From assembly GCF_000733935.1 (NCBI RefSeq), contig NZ_JPON01000001.1, forward strand, positions 1,782,501 to 1,846,500: 64,000 bases of DNA. Direction: 5' to 3'. Origin of the DNA: Methylomarinum vadi. GTDB taxonomy: Bacteria; Pseudomonadota; Gammaproteobacteria; Methylococcales; Methylomonadaceae. Positions 37,906 through 46,308 of the stretch are shown here, piece after piece (position 1 is the stretch's first letter; each line of letters opens with the position of its first letter). A program made the position numbers and the translations under genes. The notes beneath the pieces were generated by a model, which saw only the letters and a list, made by a program, of their open reading frames with translations, did not search any database and was not told where the DNA came from.

Positions 37906-38909
37906 GGCTGTTGCCGTCTAAATTCCGCCAGGTAGTCATTTAACTCTTGCACTTTCGCCGCCGACATATTGCCGTCTTGCTCGATACGTCGATTGGCGCT
38001 GACGATCGTCCGCCGTAGTTCATCGGCCGCTTGTTCCGTCGGCTGCAAAAATTGGATCCCTTGTTTTTTCAACACTTCGACCGCCTGCAAATTATCTTCG
38101 CGGCTGCGCTGATCTATTTCCCCGATCACGCGCGCCATGACATCACGGACGATTTGCTGATCCGCCGGGGAAATCCTGTCGAACGCCTGCTTATCCAATA
38201 TCAACACGCCGAACGCATACAGCAACGGAATATCCGATACGTATTTGACTTTGGTATGCCATTGCAGCGCCAGCGCGCCAACCGGAGAACCGGCGACGAT
38301 GTCGATCATGCCGGTTTGCAGCCCCATCAACACATCGCGTAACGGCAACGGAATCGGCGAAATGGAAAAAGCTTTCATCGCCTCGAGCACGACATGGTTA
38401 TCGTCCGGTACCCAAACCTTGTTATTACGCATGTCATCCAGCGTACGCACCGGCACCGTCGACATGACATAAGCCATGCCGACTTCGGCGAAACCCAACG
38501 GGACGATGCCCTGTTGTTCCAGTCCTTCCATTAGTTCTGCATCCATTTTGTGCCGAACATAATCGACTTCCTTTAAATTACGGAATTTCAGCATCAGGTT
38601 ATAAAGCTGAATATCCGGATAGATGTTACTCAATACCGCATTGGTCACCGCCGCGCCATGCAATTGGTGCAAACGCATTTTCCGCATGACGCTGACATCA
38701 TCGCCCATCACGCCGCCGGGATAGAATTTGAACCTGACTCGCCTCTCGGTTTTACGGCTGATTTCATCGCCGCCCGCCCGCAATTGCTGCATCCAATAGG
38801 AACCGTCGGGCGACAGAGTGGCTATTTTGAAAGTAAATGCCAATGCCGTATTAACGCTAAACAACCATAAACAGAGTGGCAGAATGACGTTGCGAATTAG
38901 AAATTTCAT
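37902..38909 (-). CDS. dctP: TRAP transporter solute-binding protein (DctP type)
   Basis: 335 residues with a Sec signal peptide ending near ALA (residue about 24). Family pattern: FKIATLSPDGSYWMQQL, RRVRFKFYPGGVMGD and DNHVVLEAMKAF; the conserved binding arginine region lies around residue 150-180. Together with the upstream TatT-like lipoprotein it fits the TPAT subgroup, in which the binding protein works with a tetratricopeptide-like partner. Ligand unknown. Confidence 0.92.
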   Translation of the reverse strand: MKFLIRNVILPLCLWLFSVNTALAFTFKIATLSPDGSYWMQQLRAGGDEISRKTERRVRFKFYPGGVMGDDVSVMRKMRLHQLHGAAVTNAVLSNIYPDIQLYNLMLKFRNLKEVDYVRHKMDAELMEGLEQQGIVPLGFAEVGMAYVMSTVPVRTLDDMRNNKVWVPDDNHVVLEAMKAFSISPIPLPLRDVLMGLQTGMIDIVAGSPVGALALQWHTKVKYVSDIPLLYAFGVLILDKQAFDRISPADQQIVRDVMARVIGEIDQRSREDNLQAVEVLKKQGIQFLQPTEQAADELRRTIVSANRRIEQDGNMSAAKVQELNDYLAEFRRQQP

Positions 38910-38924
38910 AGGCTGGATAAGAGG

Positions 38925-39785
38925 TTAAAAATATTCGTCGGCGCTTTGTAACAATTCGGCGGCGCGTTGCTGCGCCAGTGTATTGATCAAGGTCAAGCCC
39001 TTCTGTTGCGGATCGGCGGCCATGACGGTTTTCAACAAGCGATCATGCAACTCGCGATCGAACACCATTCTCGCATAATGCTGTGCATAAAAAACCAAAA
39101 CCATCAGGTTTCTGCCCCCGGTCATGGTTCTCGCCTTTTCAAAATACTGTTTGGCCAGATCCGGCTTACCGCCCAACGCGGCCGGCAAAATACTTTCCAG
39201 CAAGCCCAAATACAAATATACCTCGCCCTGCCGGTAATTCTCGTCCAAGGCAACGATATGGCTCATAATCAGCTTAACCTGGGCCAATTGCGCGACGGCA
39301 TTCCAATCGCTCTTATGCGCCATGATCCAGCCGGCCCAGGCTGTGCCCAATAGATAAAGGCTATCCAGATCATCGCTTTCCGCCTCCTCGATAATCGCCG
39401 CAAAATTGGCATAATTCAGCGCCTGCAAATTGCAAAACTGCTCTTTATCGAGACAAACAGCACGGGACGCCAATAACAATGCCTTGTTACTCAAGCGTTC
39501 GGTGCGTTCAACTCGATCGGCATCCTGGTCGGTCAACAAGGCGGCATAGGCAGCATACAACCTGGCCGTGGAAGTCAATAATGCAATATTTTCGGGATCG
39601 CTGGCCAGGATAGCTTCCTGCAGCAGCAGATAGGCGGGTATCGCTTCGGTCACGGTATCGGGGTCATCCGAATCCAACATGACCTGTTGCAGATTACCTC
39701 CCAACTCCTCGAGTGCGGGAGAAATGAAAAAGCTGCACCCATTCACATAGAGCAAAACGAGCGACAACACCAGTACCTTGCCCAT
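38925..39785 (-). CDS. TatT-type periplasmic component of a TPAT TRAP transporter
   Basis: 286 residues from ATG 39785 (AAAGGA six bases upstream); an in-frame GTG at 39803 overlapping the pap stop is less likely. Lipoprotein signal with lipobox VNGC. The rest is helical with TPR-like repeats, e.g. YLLLQEAILASDPENIALL, LYLLGTAWAGWIM, GEVYLYLGLLESILPAALGG and AKQYFEKA. The last block is characteristic of the TRAP T-component family (T. pallidum TatT). It is thought to trim or present hydrophobic ligands to the binding protein. Direct neighbour of dctP (16 bases). Confidence 0.88.
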   Translation of the reverse strand: MGKVLVLSLVLLYVNGCSFFISPALEELGGNLQQVMLDSDDPDTVTEAIPAYLLLQEAILASDPENIALLTSTARLYAAYAALLTDQDADRVERTERLSNKALLLASRAVCLDKEQFCNLQALNYANFAAIIEEAESDDLDSLYLLGTAWAGWIMAHKSDWNAVAQLAQVKLIMSHIVALDENYRQGEVYLYLGLLESILPAALGGKPDLAKQYFEKARTMTGGRNLMVLVFYAQHYARMVFDRELHDRLLKTVMAADPQQKGLTLINTLAQQRAAELLQSADEYF

Positions 39786-39802
39786 ATTCAATCCTTTCCG
39801 CA

Positions 39803-41320
39803 CTAGCCTTTCTCCTTGTCATGCTCTTTCTCGTATTCATCGAGCATTTTTTCCATGCGTTCGCAATAAGCTTTCAACACTTTGATGCGCGCATAGTATT
39901 TATCGTTGCCTTCCACCAAAATCCAGGGCGCCCTACTGGTACTGGTTCTGGCAATCATTTCATTAACCGCCTTTTTATAGTCATCCCACTTTTCCCGGTT
40001 GCGGTAATCCTCTTCGGTTATTTTATGCTGTTTATAGCTGATTTGTTCGCGCTCCTTGAAACGCCTTAGTTGTTCATCCTTGTCGATATGCAGCCAAAAT
40101 TTTAACAGCACGATGCCGTGATCGACCAATGCTTCCTCAAAATTGACGATTTCCGAATAGGCCCGCTGCCACTCTTGATGACTGGCGAAACCTTCCACCC
40201 TCTCGACCAGAACGCGGCCGTACCAGCTGCGATCGTAAATCGTCACCTTGCCGGCGCGCGGGATATGGCGCCAAAAGCGCCACAAATAATGATGCGCCCG
40301 TTCCTCGTCGGTCGGCGCCCCGACTGAAATAACCTGATAATGGCGGGCGTCTATGGCATGCGTCAAACGCCGGATGGCTCCCCCTTTGCCTCCCGCATCC
40401 CAACCTTCGAATACCAGAATACTGGAACGTTTCAACTGGCAGGCCTGACGCACCAGCTTGTTGATTCTGCCCTGATATTTTTCCAGCTCCCGTTTGTAAT
40501 CCTTCTTTTCTAGTTGCAGCGACAAATCGAGAGCATCCAGCAAACTTTGCTGACTGACATGGTTAATCGTTTGCCAGTTAGATTCCTTATGCAACTGGTT
40601 TAACGCCTCCCGTTGCGCGATATGCTGATCGATTCGGTTGAGAATATGCTGCCCCACCGTCAGGCTGCTATAGCGAATATCGGACCCTTCGACGATCAAC
40701 CAAGGGGCAAAAGCGGTACTGGTTTCCGTCAAGACCTTTTCGGCGACGCTCACGAACTCGTCATATAGCTCTAAATGTTTGCGGTCCTTGTCCGTCACCC
40801 GCCATTGCGTTTCCGGATTCTTTTGCAGCGACTTCAGGCGTTTTTTTTGTTCTTCTTTTTTCAGATGCAACCAACATTTGATAATCAAGGCACCGTCGTC
40901 CGTCAGCAACTGCTCCAGCTGTCGAATGTGCATGAGTTGCACTTGCAGCTGATTGTCGCCGGTTTCCTGATAGACCCGCTGCGCCAAGGGTTCGCTATAC
41001 CAGGAACCGACATAGATGCCGATAGACCCTTTTGGCGGTAGAGTACGCCAGAAACGCCAGAAATCGGGCCGTTCCCGTTCTTCGTCCGAAGGTTCGTCGA
41101 AGGCGACGGTTCTCATATAGCGCGGATCCATCCATTCGTTCAATAAATTGATGACTTCTCCCTTACCGCCGCCATCGACGCCGGATATCAAAATGATGAC
41201 GGGGAAATCGCACGATTTTAGTTGTTGCTGAGCCAACAATAACTGCGTGCGCAATAGCGAAACTTTCTCCTGATATTCCGATTTTTTAACGCTATGACCT
41301 AACTCTGCAATTTCAAACAC
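39803..41320 (-). CDS. pap: Polyphosphate:AMP phosphotransferase, two-domain PPK2
   Basis: 505 residues with tandem PPK2 domains (about 1-245 and 250-500), the class II layout that converts AMP to ADP with polyphosphate. The C-terminal domain has an intact Walker A (GWDAGGKGGAI) and Walker B (DRSWYGR). The N-terminal copy has GVDGGGKGE, but its B region reads VGSWYSE, lacking the Asp-Arg pair, so it is probably structural, as known for this class. First gene of a unit with tatT, dctP, dctQ and dctM. Confidence 0.93.
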   Translation of the reverse strand: MFEIAELGHSVKKSEYQEKVSLLRTQLLLAQQQLKSCDFPVIILISGVDGGGKGEVINLLNEWMDPRYMRTVAFDEPSDEERERPDFWRFWRTLPPKGSIGIYVGSWYSEPLAQRVYQETGDNQLQVQLMHIRQLEQLLTDDGALIIKCWLHLKKEEQKKRLKSLQKNPETQWRVTDKDRKHLELYDEFVSVAEKVLTETSTAFAPWLIVEGSDIRYSSLTVGQHILNRIDQHIAQREALNQLHKESNWQTINHVSQQSLLDALDLSLQLEKKDYKRELEKYQGRINKLVRQACQLKRSSILVFEGWDAGGKGGAIRRLTHAIDARHYQVISVGAPTDEERAHHYLWRFWRHIPRAGKVTIYDRSWYGRVLVERVEGFASHQEWQRAYSEIVNFEEALVDHGIVLLKFWLHIDKDEQLRRFKEREQISYKQHKITEEDYRNREKWDDYKKAVNEMIARTSTSRAPWILVEGNDKYYARIKVLKAYCERMEKMLDEYEKEHDKEKG

Positions 41321-41535
41321 ATAGGCTCCTTATATGCCGTATTTTCCACTCACTAAAGCATAGCAAAAATAAATTGCCCATTATTGTGAATTTTAGTTTT
41401 GACAGAAAACCTGTGACCGTGATACAAATAGCCCCGTCGACTTAAGAACAATATAAAGACATTCGACATGCAACTCGAGTTGCTCCCTTAGAGCAGTATT
41501 TAAGGGTTATTATTACAATAATTACCAAGAGGATT

Positions 41536-41730
41536 ATGAAAATGGCTGAAGAAAAACAAAGCAATACTTACACAATCGTTGTTGCAGTATCTGCTATCAT
41601 TATGATCGCATTCGTTCTGTTATTGAAAGGCAGAGAAACCGAGCATTTACAAATGTCATCGCAAACAACTCCAGAAGCGGAAGCTCAAGTTTTGCAAAAA
41701 GCTAGAGATTTCAATAACGTCTTAGAATAA
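41536..41730 (+). CDS. Small single-pass membrane protein, unknown function
   Basis: 64 residues. A hydrophobic helix at about residues 12-30 (YTIVVAVSAIIMIAFVLLL) is followed by a charged, Gln-rich tail to the C-terminus. AAGAGGATT precedes the ATG; a second ATG two codons in is also usable. A strong terminator follows within ten bases of the stop, so this is a monocistronic, expressed unit. I do not recognise the family. Upstream 215 bases are AT-rich and presumably hold the promoter. Confidence 0.7.
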   Translation: MKMAEEKQSNTYTIVVAVSAIIMIAFVLLLKGRETEHLQMSSQTTPEAEAQVLQKARDFNNVLE

Positions 41731-41740
41731 TTCAGCTGAA

Positions 41741-41773
41741 AACTCCCCTGATGCTCTATCAGGGGAGTTTTTC
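41741..41773 (+). terminator. Strong intrinsic terminator
   Basis: Perfect 12-base arms (41741-41752 and 41758-41769) with a five-base loop, followed by TTTC after the stem's closing TT. Ends the transcript of the 64-residue membrane protein. Confidence 0.9.
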
Positions 41774-42010
41774 AAATCCTCGGCAATTACCTTCTTCCTA
41801 TACTTTCTTCCGTCCCATTTTTTTGAATCCATAGTAAATTTGATTGTTATCAGATTAAAGGATCATACAAGCCATATTATTAAAAAACATTAATATTAGA
41901 CTTTTCTTAATTATATCGCAGTCATTATGTTTACATCCGTTAAATGGCGACGTTAATATTGAACTGCCTTGTTATTATCAAGTCTGATTTTAGGTTATTA
42001 ATTACATAAA

Positions 42011-42027
42011 CTGATTGACTCAATCAG
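42011..42027. promoter_or_regulatory. Dyad upstream of the HvfA-like gene
   Basis: Perfect inverted repeat CTGATTG-ACT-CAATCAG, 24 bases before the ATG. Its position in the leader suggests an operator or a small RNA stem; the regulator is unknown. Confidence 0.45.
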
Positions 42028-42050
42028 CTCATTAACCATTAGGAGAAGTT

Positions 42051-42407
42051 ATGAAAAAAAATACCGTGACCCCTTTTGCAATTGCGTTGGGTACTTCTTT
42101 AGTTTCCGGTTTGTCCGCAACTGCGGCGCAAGCAAACAATACTACCGACAGGGATAGCAACCCCTTCGCCATGACCGAACTATCCTCCGGCTATCTGCAA
42201 ACCGCCCAAGCCGATAAAGACTCCGGCTCCAAGAAAATGAAAGGCGGTTCTTGCGGCGAAGGCAAATGCGGCGGCGCTATGATGCAAGGCAATGAAGAAA
42301 AAACCGTTGAAGGCAAATGCGCCGGCAACAAACCAATGCCTAAAGACAAATCGAAAGGCATGGAAGGCAAATGCGGCGAGGGCAAGTGCGGCGCCTCGAT
42401 GCAATAA
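42051..42407 (+). CDS. hvfA: HvfA-like oxazolone/thioamide RiPP metallophore precursor, orphan
   Basis: 118 residues. Signal peptide at 1-28 (ending ATAAQA), then NPFAMTELSSGYLQ, a block typical of the HvfA family, then a Cys/Gly/Lys-rich tail. Four EGKC motifs with C73, C90, C108 and C113, plus C68 in GGSCG. In HvfA proteins EGKC cysteines are converted to oxazolone-thioamide by the MNIO enzyme HvfB with HvfC, giving a secreted copper-binding peptide. Neither partner is encoded here: the next gene is an unrelated ATPase on the other strand. AGGAGAAG lies upstream of the ATG. Family call is strong by pattern; modification is inferred. Confidence 0.85.
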   Translation: MKKNTVTPFAIALGTSLVSGLSATAAQANNTTDRDSNPFAMTELSSGYLQTAQADKDSGSKKMKGGSCGEGKCGGAMMQGNEEKTVEGKCAGNKPMPKDKSKGMEGKCGEGKCGASMQ

Positions 42408-42424
42408 TCCAAAACAGACGATCG

Positions 42425-42443
42425 ACTGGCCCCGGCGGCCAGT
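42425..42443 (+). terminator. Hairpin after the HvfA-like gene
   Basis: Arms ACTGGCC/GGCCAGT (42425-42431, 42437-42443), 18 bases past the stop, followed by a run of nine C residues rather than T. A weak terminator at best. Confidence 0.3.
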
Positions 42444-42471
42444 CCCCCCCCCTCTTCCCGCACCATGGCCG

Positions 42472-43926
42472 CTAACGCCGGCCGCCCAACAAAGACCCTA
42501 ACAGCCCCCGGATAATCTGCCGCCCCAGCTGGCTGCCGATACTGCGAGCAGCACTTTTCAGCATGGCCTCGCCAACCGATTGCCGATTTCTCCCTCGCCG
42601 ACCATAAGATGATCCAATGTCTTGCCGTTCAGCCACAGCGACCATGCGTTCCGCCTTATTTTTCAGTATTTCATAGACCGATTCACGATCCACCGCTTGC
42701 TCGTAGCGGCCGTGATAGGGAGAGCGCTGAATATGTTCCTTTCTTTCCATTTCGCTCAAAGGACCGATCCGGGAACCCGGCGGACACATTAGAACCCTCT
42801 CCACCGGGGACGGACTGCCGTCCCGGTTCAAGACCGATACCAACGCTTCGCCGGTCGTCAATTCCTGTATCGTTTTTTCCGTCTCCAGCGTAGGATTTTC
42901 GCGAAAATTCTCCGCCACCGCCTTGATCACTTTCCTATCCTTGGGGGTAAAAGCCCGCAGGGCATGTTGGATCTTCAAGCCCAATTGCCCCAATACATCC
43001 TCGGGAATATCCAACGGAGACTGACTGATAAAATAAATGCCAACCCCCTTGGAACGAACCAATCGAACGACCTGCTCGACTTTATCGAGCAAGGCCTTCG
43101 GCGCCTGATCGAACAATAAATGCGCCTCGTCGAAAAACAGCACCAGCTTGGGTTTATCGGCATCGCCCACTTCCGGCAGCGTTTCGAACAATTCCGACAG
43201 CAACCATAACAAGAAAGCCGCATACAACCGTGGCGCCTTGTTGATCAACTCGGTCGCATCCAACAGGCTGATCACGCCATTGCCGGAGAAATCGCTACGG
43301 CAGAAATCCTCCAACTGTATCGCCGGTTCGCCGAAAAAATCGCCCGCCCCTTGTTCCTCCAATACCAGTAGGCGCCGTTGAATGGCGCCTATGCTGGCTC
43401 GGGAAAAATGGCCATAGTCGGATTTTAGCTCCGCAGCATGATCCGCCATCCAATTCAGCAAGGCGCGCAGATCCTTTAAATCCAGCAGCAACAAGCCTTG
43501 GTCATCGGCAAGGCGAAAACAGCTGTACAGAACCCCGGTCTGGGTCTCGTTCAGTTCCAATAAATGGCCCAGCAATAACGGCCCCATGTCCGAAATCGTC
43601 GTCCTTACCGGATGCCCGTTGCGACCGAACACATCCCAAAATACGGTCGGATTTTCGCGAAAACGAAAATCGGCGATGCCGATAGCCTGGAGACGCCGTT
43701 CGATTTCGGCATTCGTCAACCCCGCTTTGGCGATACCCGATAGATCGCCTTTGGCATCGGCCATAAACACCGGCACGCCGAGGCGAGAATAGGCCTCCGC
43801 CAGCACCTGCAGCGTCACCGTTTTTCCGGTCCCGGTGGCACCGGCGATCATGCCATGACGATTGCCCATCGCCGCATCCATGACGACTTGCCCCCGTCCA
43901 TTTCCCCCCAACAATATTCGCTTCAT
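42472..43926 (-). CDS. yjgR: HerA-like helicase/ATPase, YjgR (DUF853) family
   Basis: 484 residues from ATG 43926, chosen for GAAGGA seven bases upstream. Walker A GATGTGKT near residue 35 and Walker B KLVLFFDEAHLLFD near residue 255; family segments MADAKGDLSG, GVLYSCFRLADDQGLLLLDLKDLRALL and FISQSPLDIPEDVLGQLGLKIQHALRAFTPKD. It is a hexameric FtsK/HerA superfamily ATPase; the cellular role in bacteria is not established. The C-terminus is Gly/Arg-rich. Convergent with the HvfA-like gene. Confidence 0.9.
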   Translation of the reverse strand: MKRILLGGNGRGQVVMDAAMGNRHGMIAGATGTGKTVTLQVLAEAYSRLGVPVFMADAKGDLSGIAKAGLTNAEIERRLQAIGIADFRFRENPTVFWDVFGRNGHPVRTTISDMGPLLLGHLLELNETQTGVLYSCFRLADDQGLLLLDLKDLRALLNWMADHAAELKSDYGHFSRASIGAIQRRLLVLEEQGAGDFFGEPAIQLEDFCRSDFSGNGVISLLDATELINKAPRLYAAFLLWLLSELFETLPEVGDADKPKLVLFFDEAHLLFDQAPKALLDKVEQVVRLVRSKGVGIYFISQSPLDIPEDVLGQLGLKIQHALRAFTPKDRKVIKAVAENFRENPTLETEKTIQELTTGEALVSVLNRDGSPSPVERVLMCPPGSRIGPLSEMERKEHIQRSPYHGRYEQAVDRESVYEILKNKAERMVAVAERQDIGSSYGRRGRNRQSVGEAMLKSAARSIGSQLGRQIIRGLLGSLLGGRR

Positions 43927-43992
43927 CTTCTCATCCTTCGCCAATCAACAACATTTCCTCCTATTGTACTGTTTCAGGGTCAGGCTTAAGAG

Positions 43993-44027
43993 AAAAAAAC
44001 ACGGCAAGATCATTCCTGATCTTGCCG
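43993..44027 (-). terminator. Intrinsic terminator of the VWA gene
   Basis: Arms of 11 bases (44002-44012, 44017-44027), loop TTCC, followed on the minus strand by GTG and seven Ts (43999-43993). Twelve bases past the stop of the VWA gene. Confidence 0.88.
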
Positions 44028-44038
44028 CTATCGCAAAA

Positions 44039-45436
44039 TTATTTCCGCTGTTGCTTTATCGCCTCGTATTGCAAACTCTTAGCGGCACGGTTCTGTTTAA
44101 TGTGTTGCTCTTGTAAACTGCCGCTGAATGCCTCGTCGACCTGCGATTCCATCTGCTGCAACGCTTCATTGACGGCCGGCGACGCCAATTCAATTGCGCT
44201 GTCTCGTTCGGCCTCCTTCAGTTCCCGTTTGTAGTTGCCGATAACCTGCTCGGCCTGCTCGCGCTTGCCCTCCCGGAGCCAGCGGCCCAATTGTTTCTTG
44301 GCCCGGCCGAGATTATTTTCCAACCAGCTTTGTCGATACACCTCCCTATCGATCGATTGTCTGGCCTCGTCGCGGCGCTCCGGCGCCACGACCGACAGCG
44401 TCAATTGCCGGTCTGGAACCGCTTGCAAAGTTTCGCCATCGACCCGGTAATTCAAACGCAAATCGCCCAGCGTAAGCGAACCGGTACGGACATTCGGCAC
44501 CCTCAAGGTGATGACGAAATGCTTCGCGGTATTACTCAATAACTGCCCTGTCGTAATCGTCACCGTCGAGCCGCCTCGACTCAACGGATAACCGCCGGCA
44601 TCGACCAGCTGCACGCCTTCGCCCAAACGGATCTCCAGAGTACTGCGACTGGCATACAACCGCCGGCTGTCCTGCAAATCCCGATTCAAAATCGCCGCCA
44701 GCCCGGACAAGTCCTCCAGATACGAATAATGGCCCATGCCGTAATCGGCCAATTTTGCCAACAAACGTTCGTTGAATCCCAAGCCCATGCCGATAGTCGA
44801 CATCACCGCGCCGTATCGGGTCGCTTGCGTGGCCATATTGGCCAGCAGGTCGGGATGAGTGATGCCTTGATTGGCCTGGCCGTCCGACAGCAGCAACACC
44901 TTTCGTACCCGCTCGCTGTCCCCGTACTGCAGTAAACGCAACACGGCCTGCAGCCCCTCTCCCATATTGGTGCCGCCGGAAGCGCTGACACCCTCGACCA
45001 GGCGATCGAGATGATACCGGTTGGCCGCGTCGACGTTGAGCCAATGCGAAGCCACGACCGCTTGATCGGAAAACGTCACCAGGGCAAAGCGGTCGTTACC
45101 ATCCAATCGCCCCAGGACCTCCCTGATCGCGGCTTTCGCGTAAGGCATTTTGCGGGCTTCGCTCATCGAACCGCTGCGGTCCAACAGCAATAAAAGGTCG
45201 GTGGCGCGGCGTTCGGATATTCGTTCGTGTTGTGGCGACGGCCGGATAGTCACATTCAGATAAACAATGTTATCGCCGCTTTGCACCAATTTGCTCTGCG
45301 ATAATTTGGTGTCGATGCTAACCGAACCTTGCCCGGCCATCGTCGCAACCGGAACGGCCAAGCCGGCTACCAGCGCTCCGCCGACCAGCCACGCTTTTAC
45401 GGACCGGACGAATGATGTTGACGTATCGATAATCAT
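44039..45436 (-). CDS. Secreted/anchored von Willebrand factor A domain protein
   Basis: 465 residues with an N-terminal signal (hydrophobic 15-34). The VWA domain spans about 78-255 with the metal site D86-x-S88-x-S90 (DRSGSM), Thr in GGTNMGEG and Asp in LLLSDGQANQG. A beta-rich region (260-355) follows, then a charged helical tail rich in Arg, Gln and Glu. Similar to Ca-activated-channel-like VWA proteins, a family label without a proven bacterial function. It is divergent from an OmpR-type regulator and kinase, which suggests regulation by that system (inference). No VIT domain or sortase signal was seen. Confidence 0.8.
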   Translation of the reverse strand: MIIDTSTSFVRSVKAWLVGGALVAGLAVPVATMAGQGSVSIDTKLSQSKLVQSGDNIVYLNVTIRPSPQHERISERRATDLLLLLDRSGSMSEARKMPYAKAAIREVLGRLDGNDRFALVTFSDQAVVASHWLNVDAANRYHLDRLVEGVSASGGTNMGEGLQAVLRLLQYGDSERVRKVLLLSDGQANQGITHPDLLANMATQATRYGAVMSTIGMGLGFNERLLAKLADYGMGHYSYLEDLSGLAAILNRDLQDSRRLYASRSTLEIRLGEGVQLVDAGGYPLSRGGSTVTITTGQLLSNTAKHFVITLRVPNVRTGSLTLGDLRLNYRVDGETLQAVPDRQLTLSVVAPERRDEARQSIDREVYRQSWLENNLGRAKKQLGRWLREGKREQAEQVIGNYKRELKEAERDSAIELASPAVNEALQQMESQVDEAFSGSLQEQHIKQNRAAKSLQYEAIKQQRK

Positions 45437-45599
45437 GACTGCTCTCCTGTGATGAATTAGACCGTTTCAAAGTACCGCTCTAGGACACAAAATGGCAGAC
45501 ACGCCTTTGTAAAAATTGCGCCTGAATTTTTACCTATTTTTTACACGCCGTTCCCGCAGTCAGTGTAAGCTGTAGTCCCGCTTCACTTAGGAGGGAAAC

Positions 45600-46295
45600 A
45601 TGACGGAGAAAGCCAAACTACTGATTATCGAAGACGAACAGGCGATTCTGCAGGGGTTGATCGATGTCTTCGTTTACCACGGTTACCAGGTGGATTCCGC
45701 GCCGGACGGCCGACTCGGCCTGGACAAGGCGTTATCCGGCCAATATGACTTGATCCTCCTCGACATCATGCTGCCGAAGTTGGACGGCTTCGGCGTCTGC
45801 AACAAAATCCGCGAACAAGACAAGCAATTGCCGATCATCATGCTGACCGCGAAATCGTCGGAACAAGACATCATCGCCGGCTTGACGCTAGGCGCCGACG
45901 ATTATATCGCCAAGCCCTTTTCGGTGCGGGAGCTGGTGTTGCGGGTTGAAGCGGTCTTGAAAAGAAGTGGCGGGCCGGCACGGCAGCACGCTGTGATTCG
46001 ACTGGGCGAGAGGCGAATCGACTGCGTCAATCTGTGTGAAATCGACGGCGGAAGGCCCAATCACTTCTCCCGCCGCGAAATCGATATACTGCACTATCTG
46101 CTGCGCCATTGCGATCGGCCGGTGTCGCGCGAAGAATTATTGCAACGCGTCTGGGGCTACCGCCATGCCGAGGTCATCGAAACCCGCACCGTCGATATCC
46201 ATATTGCCAAGCTGCGGCGTAAAATCGAAACCGACCCGAAACAACCGGAATACCTGGTGACCGTGCGCGGTGAAGGCTACCGCCTGATGACGTAA
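45600..46295 (+). CDS. OmpR/PhoB-family response regulator
   Basis: 231 residues. Receiver domain 5-120 with acidic pocket E11/D12, phospho-acceptor D55 (LILLDIMLP) and conserved Lys in DDYIAKPF. C-terminal winged helix with FSRREIDILHYLLRHCDRPVSREELLQRVWG and IAKLRRKIE. GGAGGG lies upstream of the ATG. Its kinase is encoded 13 bases downstream. The divergent VWA gene is the most obvious local target. Confidence 0.93.
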   Translation: MTEKAKLLIIEDEQAILQGLIDVFVYHGYQVDSAPDGRLGLDKALSGQYDLILLDIMLPKLDGFGVCNKIREQDKQLPIIMLTAKSSEQDIIAGLTLGADDYIAKPFSVRELVLRVEAVLKRSGGPARQHAVIRLGERRIDCVNLCEIDGGRPNHFSRREIDILHYLLRHCDRPVSREELLQRVWGYRHAEVIETRTVDIHIAKLRRKIETDPKQPEYLVTVRGEGYRLMT

Positions 46296-46308
46296 CCGGC
46301 GGCGACTC

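Noticed and set aside
42444-42452. Run of nine C residues after the HvfA-like gene as a phase-variation tract
   Set aside because: It lies between two convergent genes, outside any coding frame and away from a promoter spacer.
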